Of a stretch of 64,000 nt of DNA, positions 59,500 to 64,000 are shown in pieces. Within the stretch, counting starts at the first letter, position 1; every line of letters begins with the position of its first letter. Below the pieces are notes generated by a model. It saw only the letters and a list, made by a program, of their open reading frames with translations, was not told the DNA's origin and searched no databases. A program made the position numbers and the translations under genes. The stretch comes from Imbricaverruca yamaguchii (Eukaryota > Arthropoda > Thecostraca > Neoverrucidae): assembly GCA_034440575.1 (NCBI GenBank), contig JAOTOL010001556.1:1707501-1771500 (forward strand), written 5' to 3'.

Positions 59500-62400
59500 T
59501 CGTAGATGATCTAGTAGTGTACAGCCAACTAAAACATGGTAGACGGTAAGCGGGTAAGAGCAGCGCGAACATAGAGGTCAGTCGTCACCGGTAAGAATGT
59601 AACTGTGTGTTCCGAATGTATGACCTATTCTCAACCGGCAGAGTATTACTTCTTCCCGGCGTTTGGTTCGGTGAGAGGACAGGCACTTTCCTAGTGTCGG
59701 TTTTAAAACTCCGAGCTTACTACACTTGGAATCCCAGGTTTGTTACCATTCTGACCGTATATTTCATAATATAGTGGGGTGTAGATCCCCTGGAGGGAGC
59801 CATAGACGGACCACAACGCCATTACCTATGGCGTGTTTGGCGGTAATGTCGGCAGCTTCGTTTCCCGCGGGTCCAACATGGCTGGGAATCCAACAGAACA
59901 TGATATTTCTGCCGACGTCATCTAGGGATTTTACGACTTTGGTAATCTTCCGAACAAGTCGGTTATCCTAGTTAAAGGTGTTCAGTGCCAGGAGACTGCT
60001 CAAAGAGTCTGTGAAAACCACGTGTTTTGTGGACCGGTCTTTCTGTATAAAATAGAGGGCTTGTAAAATGGCATACAGTTCGGCAGTAAAAATCGATGTT
60101 TGCGTCGGTAAACAAAAAGATCGAACACCTTGTCTACTTACGAAAGCACACCCGACACCAGAGGCCGCCTTTGAGCCGTCTGTGTAAATGCGTGAAAAAT
60201 GATATTCGTGTATTTTTTCAATGCTAACATGCGGAGTTCCTCCGGGCTTACCTGCCTTTCTTTGAGCAGGTTAGAGTCATGTCAGTTTTCACTGGGACAC
60301 CATGCCAAGGGGGAGTGCTCGGAGTGATTACACGTGCTACGGGACGCGGCCGGATATTACATTCTCGAAGAATCGGGGACATACGAGTGGAAAACGTTAA
60401 TCCACGCTGAGTAATGTGACGTGCACTTGAGGTCCCTGAGAAAATCCACCGATAGGCTGGATGGTTCCGGTTTTGAGCAACATTGCATGCATATCTCGCG
60501 CCCAATAACTTACGGCGTAGTGCAAGAGGTGGCTCGTCTACTTCTACCATTACACTAGCAGCCGGTGAGGTGCGGAAGGCTCCAGTAACGATGCGAAAGG
60601 CTGAATTGTGGATCACATCAAGACAGCGCTCGGATGTGGCACTCGCTCCGTCATAAATCGAAGATCCATAGTCAATTTTAGAACGCACGAGCGATCGGTG
60701 CATGAGAAGTAAAACTGATATGTCAGCTCCATATGAACACCTAGAAACGGTGCTCATTACCAGATCTTTTGCACATTTGTTGATAAGGTCAGTGATGTGA
60801 GTTTTATACGAAACATGGCGATCCATCCACACCCCCAGAAACTTGACTGCAGGTCTGAAAGGTATGAGGTGACCGTTCATCCTTATCGTTGGGTCTGTGC
60901 AACGGCGTTTCCGACAGAAGTGAACAGCGGTAGTCTTTGAGGTGGATAAAGTGAAACCAGTTATATTACACCACTCCATCAATTTCACTACAGTTAAATG
61001 GAGCTGTCTTTCCACTGACCGCACCGTACGAGAGGAGACCATACTGTAAAATCATCCACGAATAGCGCTCGCCCTACCGATGTTGGCAGTGCATCACCCA
61101 CATCATTTATGGCAATGGCGAACAGAGTTACACTCAATATACTTCCCTGCGGAACCCAATCAATCTGTTGGAAGGTGTCAGAGAGGTAGCCACCTATTCT
61201 GACCCGAAATGTCCTGTTTGTTAAAAAAAAAATCGTCAAGAAAAACCCCATCGGGCCTCTTATGCCTATTTGGTGCAACTTCATGAGGATACCATGACGC
61301 CATGTGGTATCATAAGCGCCGTCAACGTCGAAAAATATGTCAGCGGTGTGACATCGTTTCATGAAACTCAGGCGTACAACGGAATCGAGAGCTAAAATGT
61401 GGTCAAATGTGCTACGATGCCTGCGAAAGCCACTCTGTATCGAGGTGAGCACATGGCTGTGTTCTAAAAACCACATGAGTCGCAAGTTCACCATTTTTTC
61501 AAACAATTTGCAAAGAGAACAGGTCAATGATATGGGTCGATCATGAAGTGGGTCCTTTCCAGTTTTGTTTGGCTTGCAGATTGGGATGACAAGCGCCCTC
61601 CGCCATGTCAATGGAATTGTTCGCCTTTCCCACATTTAGTTGAACACTTGCAGAAGTGTGTTTAAAGCTGTAATCGGCAGATGCTTAATAATATCATTGT
61701 GTAGAGTGTCGGGTCCTTCTGCTACGTTCCTAAGGGTGCTTAAAGCAGCAGTCAGTTCGGAAATAGAGAATGGACTGCTGTAATGGGTAGAATCTATTGT
61801 TGTAAAATCAAGGGGTAGTGCCTCACACCGGGCTTTGTATTCCGAGAAACGTCTACTGTTTTTATTTTTCGATCGTTCCGAGAAGGCCCATCCAATCTCG
61901 TTAGCGACATCCTTCGGATTAATAATATCTTGTCCATTTATGTGCAGTGTGGGGAGTGGGGTACAGGTAAGTTTTCCTGAGATACGTTTGATGTGGGACC
62001 ACACCGATGACAGTGATGTGGAACGGTTGAACGTGTTTACATAGCTTTCCAGGATGGTCGCTTGGAGTCAGCAATTGTGCGCCTCGCGTGTGCCCTTGTC
62101 TTGCGGAAAGCTACGAGATTCGCCATGCAGCTGTCACGATTGAAAATACGGAATGCCTTCTTTCTAGCACGTAATGCATCTCGGCATTTATCAGACCACC
62201 AGGGGACTGGTACACGGCGTGGCGTGCCCGACGAACGAGGAATATATTGCTGAGAACTTTGAAACGTTGTGGTTGTAAACATCTCTATGGAAACCAATCC
62301 TTCGGAGCACTCGCCGAGTCTCTCCTCGACATCGGACTGGAGGGAACCCCAGTCAGCTTTTTCAAAAATCCACTTGGGGGTCGTCGACCAGCTTCCACAC

Positions 62401-63055
62401 CATCAATAAAGCGAGTCCAAACGGGAAAATGGTCACTTGTACCTGAATCATCATCCACCGACCACTTTAGATAGGGAGAAAGTCCAGGGCTGTAAAGCGT
62501 CAGGTCCAGCACAGAGGTCTGTCCTGTTTGCAATGTAATGTGTGTTGGAGTTCCAGTGTTAAGAATACTAAGTGGAAAATTCCGCATTATACCTTCCAAT
62601 GCACGTCCACGACCAGTACTATTCGCTGAGCCCCAAACATGGTGATGTGCGTTAAAGTCACCGCATAAAAACAGCGGGGGAGGGAGCTGATTTACCACTT
62701 GCAGCAGTTCTGCAAGTGGAAAGCTTGTTCCTGGAGGTAAGTATATGGAGCATATGGTGGTAACACGGCGATTAATTATTATCCGAGCAGCGACAGCCTG
62801 GATGTTTGATCTCAGTTGTACTTGTTGGAAGGGGACTGAGTGGTGGACGGCAAGAAGCACAACACCATGTGCCACAGTGTGGGTGACGACGTCCTTGCGT
62901 AAAACAGAGTAGTTTCTTAAATAAAAGGAAGCACCAGGAGATAGTTTGGTCTCCTGTAGGCATATTACGGCCGGTGTACGACGGTGCAAAATATGTTGTA
63001 ATTCGTTACTGCTAGTTCTCACACCTATACAGTTTCACTGCATAATATTACTCAT
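59500..63055 (-). pseudogene. ORF2 polyprotein of the I-group LINE, inactivated
   Basis: The start ATG is at 63055, with a stop at codon 7 where the family has Trp (W-N-C). EN (to about 62300) shows I-C-L-Q-E-T-K, C-G-D-F-N-A-H-H and G-T-S-D-H-F-P. Frames then shift near 62290 and stop near 62037. RT has F-F-D-V-D-G-A-Y-D-T-T-W (about 61310), V-P-Q-G-S-I-L-S-V-T-L-F (about 61135) and L-F-V-D-D-F (about 61050), followed by a frameshift. The thumb frame is 60248-61042. RNase H has Y-T-D-G-S-K (about 60180), F-T-A-E-L-Y-A-I (about 60085), F-T-D-S (about 60010), a stop, then F-C-W-I-P-S-H-V-G-P-A-G-N-E-A-A-D (about 59870-59920). A C-terminal I-G-H-T and C-x-x-C region ends it (about 59560-59630). 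All catalytic motifs are recognisable, so decay is recent. Confidence 0.88.
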
Positions 63056-63085
63056 TTGTCAGTAAGTGAAAGAGGAAGTCCTAAG

Positions 63086-64000
63086 CTAAGAGCGTAAAAG
63101 ACCAAGAGTGACTAAGTCATGGTCCTGTAGTCGGGGGTCTTGGCTTCGTGGGCGTGAACGCGGGCTCCCAAACTCACATGGCGACACCGCACCGGGAAGA
63201 GCACGCTTCATAGCGCGATTTGGGGATGGGGAGGATATTGGGGGGTGCACGGTTCGACGGGAAGGTGTCTCCGGCGGTCCCATGGCCGCTGCGGGAAATG
63301 GCGTGGAGTGAGGTGTCCTCAGTGAGCGCGGGCCCTCAGGCTTGGAGGTCGAGGGGGTTGGGACATGTCGGGCGGTGCGGACCTGTGCTCCTAAATCTGG
63401 GGCTCCAGGGCGCACATGCACCATAGCTCCAAGCTTTGGATCTGAGATGGTTGGTGGTGGTGGGGGTGGAGGAGTTGGCATGGTTTTGGAAGGCTGGATA
63501 GGAGTGGGTTCGGTGGGTATGACGGGTAAGGATTCGAGGGTAGTGGAGGTCTTAGGGGGCTTCTTGGTCCGCTGAACACGATGCCACTCTTCTGGAGCTC
63601 GCTCTGTAACTGGTGGGGTAACTGCGACTTCCTGGGCCCTTGGCGATGAAGCAACGCGCTCTGCCGTGTCGTTTGTGTCATGTGCAGGATTACTTATGGT
63701 GGGGGGCATTTCGGTGGTCTCAACGCAGTCTTGGGTTGTCTGCCTGTTACTTGTTGGTATCGTAAGGGGCACTCCAAAGGAACGAAGTAGGGCTATCATT
63801 TGAGAGACGAGCTCAGAAACCTTGTCAGGCTGAATATGTTGTGGGATCACGGTATGTCTTTTGGCTTTTGATGCGTAGGTGATTCTGGGATGAGTGTGTT
63901 CATACATATCTCTGGCCTCGCGGAAGGTTACTTTTGTGTGTTTAATAGCAATCATTTCCTTCTCCTTCAGGTAGATTGGGCAAGTCCTGTCATACAACGA
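63086..64000 (-). CDS. ORF1 (gag-like) C-terminal part of the I-group LINE
   Basis: An uninterrupted frame of about 303 codons that enters from the right edge. It begins with the end of a zinc-knuckle region (Y-D-R-T-C-P) followed by E-K-E-M-I-A-I-K and V-T-F-R-E-A-R, the block usual after the CCHC knuckles in I-group ORF1. The rest is a Pro/Thr/Ser-rich, low-complexity tail. ORF1 proteins bind the element RNA and chaperone it to the nucleus. ORF2 starts 30 bases downstream. The knuckles themselves are outside the window. Unlike ORF2, this part has no stops. Confidence 0.85.
   Translation of the reverse strand, partial: SLYDRTCPIYLKEKEMIAIKHTKVTFREARDMYEHTHPRITYASKAKRHTVIPQHIQPDKVSELVSQMIALLRSFGVPLTIPTSNRQTTQDCVETTEMPPTISNPAHDTNDTAERVASSPRAQEVAVTPPVTERAPEEWHRVQRTKKPPKTSTTLESLPVIPTEPTPIQPSKTMPTPPPPPPPTISDPKLGAMVHVRPGAPDLGAQVRTARHVPTPSTSKPEGPRSLRTPHSTPFPAAAMGPPETPSRRTVHPPISSPSPNRAMKRALPGAVSPCEFGSPRSRPRSQDPRLQDHDLVTLGLLRS

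Larger units (their letters stand above)
59262..64000 (-). mobile_element. I-group LINE with ORF1, EN, RT and RNase H, cut by the window edge
   Basis: Runs leftward. ORF1 is at 63086-64000 (5' end outside the window) and ORF2 at about 59500-63055. The 3' end near 59262-59330 (minus strand ATGTCGACGCGCCCCTAAAC) matches SINE tails elsewhere in the window. EN, RT and RNase H in that order define the I/Nimb-like group of non-LTR retrotransposons. Confidence 0.88.

Overview
The window looks like non-coding-rich nuclear DNA from an arthropod, most probably a crustacean. The evidence is a spliced RR-2 cuticle protein gene, tRNA-derived SINEs, several clades of non-LTR retrotransposon, Penelope-like elements, hAT- and piggyBac-like DNA transposons, and long (TA)n, (CT)n and (TG)n tracts. 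Nothing suggests bacterial or organellar DNA. Barnacle versus decapod (or another group) cannot be settled from the sequence alone.

Only one complete host gene is convincing: a three-exon chitin-binding cuticle protein on the minus strand (11445-14216) with a TATA box and poly(A) signal. A THAP zinc-finger first exon (44590-44793, minus) is a second well-supported coding exon; it lies between 18-bp inverted repeats, so it may belong to a transposon. A 322-codon frame made mostly of 23-residue repeats (49527-50495, minus) is an unproven third candidate. A CpG-rich island (37085-37570), a palindromic ETS-type site (19943-19963) and a TATA/initiator pair followed by a perfect hairpin (45194-45292) are possible regulatory sites without an assigned gene.

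Layout: 1-6.2 kb holds a frameshifted hAT transposase running into a 35-bp satellite with higher-order structure, then a diverged 0.7-kb tandem duplication. 6.4-11 kb has SINE and LINE tails and simple repeats. 11.3-14.3 kb is the cuticle gene. 14.6-19.6 kb has minisatellites, a tandem array built from a tRNA-Met-like SINE head, an inverted pair of Penelope-like 3' ends, and the first of three related TTAA-flanked elements. 20-30 kb has an L2/CR1-like LINE, the other two TTAA elements and a long degenerate CT-rich repeat. 33.7-35.8 kb is a nest of LINE fragments, one interrupted by a SINE with a 16-bp target duplication. 37-41 kb has a hAT MITE, a Penelope-like endonuclease fragment and a 600-bp palindromic element. 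46-51 kb has more minisatellites and the 23-residue repeat frame. 54-59 kb has two copies of an unusual transposase family, one turned into an 840-bp palindrome, around a CR1-like LINE. 59.3-64 kb is a large RNase H-bearing I-group LINE on the minus strand that runs off the right edge.

Most long open frames in the window are artefacts of tandem repeats whose unit lacks stops. The transposons give the window its character: fragments of the same families recur in both orientations, nested and inverted, which would be expected to yield double-stranded RNA if transcribed (inference).
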